Shown: piece after piece, positions 63,201 through 64,000 of the stretch
How positions within the stretch are numbered: the first letter of the stretch is position 1
Layout of the letters: every line of letters starts with the position of its first letter
DNA from: Strongyloides papillosus
Lineage: Eukaryota > Nematoda > Chromadorea > Rhabditida > Strongyloididae
Assembly: GCA_005656395.1 (NCBI GenBank)
Contig: SRSI01000044.1
Location: 310,001 to 374,000 of the forward strand
Reading direction: 5' to 3'
DNA length: 64,000 bases
Program-made: the position numbers and the translations under genes
Notes under the pieces: generated by a model
The model's database searches: none
What the model saw: only the letters and a program-made list of their open reading frames with translations
Told to the model about the DNA's origin: nothing

Positions 63201-64000
63201 CCAAAGGTCTGCAAATTACCCTTAAGTACTTATGGATCATCAGCTGTTATGGAATATTATCTTCATCATTTAAAAGATGTTCGTAATTATAAAGATCTTT
63301 ACACAGGATTTGGACAACAACTTCGTATATTTGGTAATGTTATAATATTTACCCAATTATTAGAAAGTGCCTTACAACAGGAAGAAGTTTTAGATTTATC
63401 ACACGGAGCAACATTTACATTTAATGTCCCAAGAACCGGTGGTTCTAATATAGCTGAACGACAAATGAGGAGTCGCAAAATTGAAATGCAATTTGAATCA
63501 TTACATTTTGCTAGGGCCGTCAGTCTTTATGGGACACCAGAACAAGTACAAGTTGCTCAGGAATCTGAATTATTAACAAAAGAAAGACTTTGTGTTGGAT
63601 TAAATATTTTTGAACATTTTCTTCAGTATACTAGAAGTATTATTATTAATGATACATTATATACAGGAACTTATCCGGCCAATGGTGTTATGTCTATTGA
63701 TGAATGTTCAGAATTCCATAGAATTTGGAGTGCTGTCCAGTTTATTATTTGTTTACCATCCTCTGAGTATGACAATAATATTAATGAGAAGGATAGTAGG
63801 AGTGACGGAAGGTTAAGATCCCAGTATTCTGAAGAAATCATGGGAGATGGTCCGCATTATGGAGCATGTGTTCTTATTGCAATTCTTGGACAAGTAAACA
63901 GATTTAATGTTTTAGATTTCTCTTATCATTTAAAGAAAATCCATAGAACTGATTCTAAAAACCCCTCCTCTAATGGGATAGATCTGTCAAAAATGATTTC
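60251..64000 (+). CDS. gex-2: CYFIP/GEX-2, WAVE regulatory complex subunit (C-terminus cut by window end)
   Basis: Exon 1 is 60251-60298 (MASENITLEEAVSNVD); exon 2 runs open from 60345 past 64000, giving about 1234 residues of an expected 1250-1275. CYFIP/Sra-1 binds active Rac and, within the WAVE complex, controls Arp2/3-driven actin assembly. CYFIP strings in order: NTNFEDKGAFVTGF, LYTWRCNTRSIPMPK, GRFCEEVRRLC, KDFVSEAYLLVLGRFLNMFA, VLDELKNMKASIKND, GYEELLSDIINICV, VVPLFGDMQI, FLRVSFYWQYLLNFEKYLFE, LYFEFWFREF-type sequence (LWFREFYLEMTMG), SLGAAAENIAKMHSGYIGYP (as SLGAAAENIAKM) and ILGQVNRFNVLDFSYH at the very end. One 3.65-kb exon holds almost the whole protein. The ATG fits the family N-terminus exactly. 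Confidence 0.96.

Overview
The window is nuclear DNA of a nematode. It is very A+T-rich, most introns are 40-60 bp with GTAAGT/GTTAGT-type donors and short T-rich acceptors ending in AG, and the gene content is nematode-typical: orthologues of unc-24, efk-1, plst-1, snf-11, pdhb-1 and gex-2, plus a nematode-specific SXP/RAL-2 secreted protein. Composition and compact introns suggest a Strongyloides/Parastrongyloides-like (clade IV) genome; that is inference. Exon joins were built by hand from splice signals, reading phase and family alignment, and every proposed CDS keeps frame.

Layout. 1-4300 has no intact gene: a piece of a repeat family (A), decayed coding-like sequence, a TA-flanked foldback element (1499-2136), a piece of a second family (B), a mariner transposase fossil and a long imperfect inverted repeat (about 3395-4295). 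5105-7324 holds two small secreted cystine-knot (TGF-beta-like) genes transcribed divergently. 7916-12967 is housekeeping: PXMP4, the stomatin-SCP2 protein UNC-24 and eEF2 kinase. A possible LINE tail lies near 13.8-14.2 kb. Plastin/fimbrin is at 17.2-19.2 kb, followed by 6.4 kb without a recognisable gene. 25.7-33.8 kb carries an orphan secreted protein, a phospholipid phosphatase with a likely alternative C-terminal exon, and a 1219-residue secreted protein with three GH18-like modules that have all lost the catalytic motif. 37.1-43.7 kb has the GABA transporter, two small secreted proteins (one SXP/RAL-2) and an unrecognised protein. 46.0-53.0 kb has a TMEM68-type acyltransferase, pyruvate dehydrogenase E1-beta, an ABHD14-like hydrolase and an orphan membrane protein. 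56.45-58.8 kb holds the larger arrays of families A (about 126 bp) and B (about 185 bp). The window ends inside gex-2/CYFIP, lacking only about the last 20-40 residues.

The conserved genes are not a single pathway. Several neighbours are close and divergent (pdhb-1/ABHD14) or convergent (PXMP4/unc-24, TMEM68/pdhb-1). The accessory interest lies in the compact TGF-beta-like pair, the triple dead chitinase-like protein, and the paired A-then-B repeat loci near the two ends of the window.
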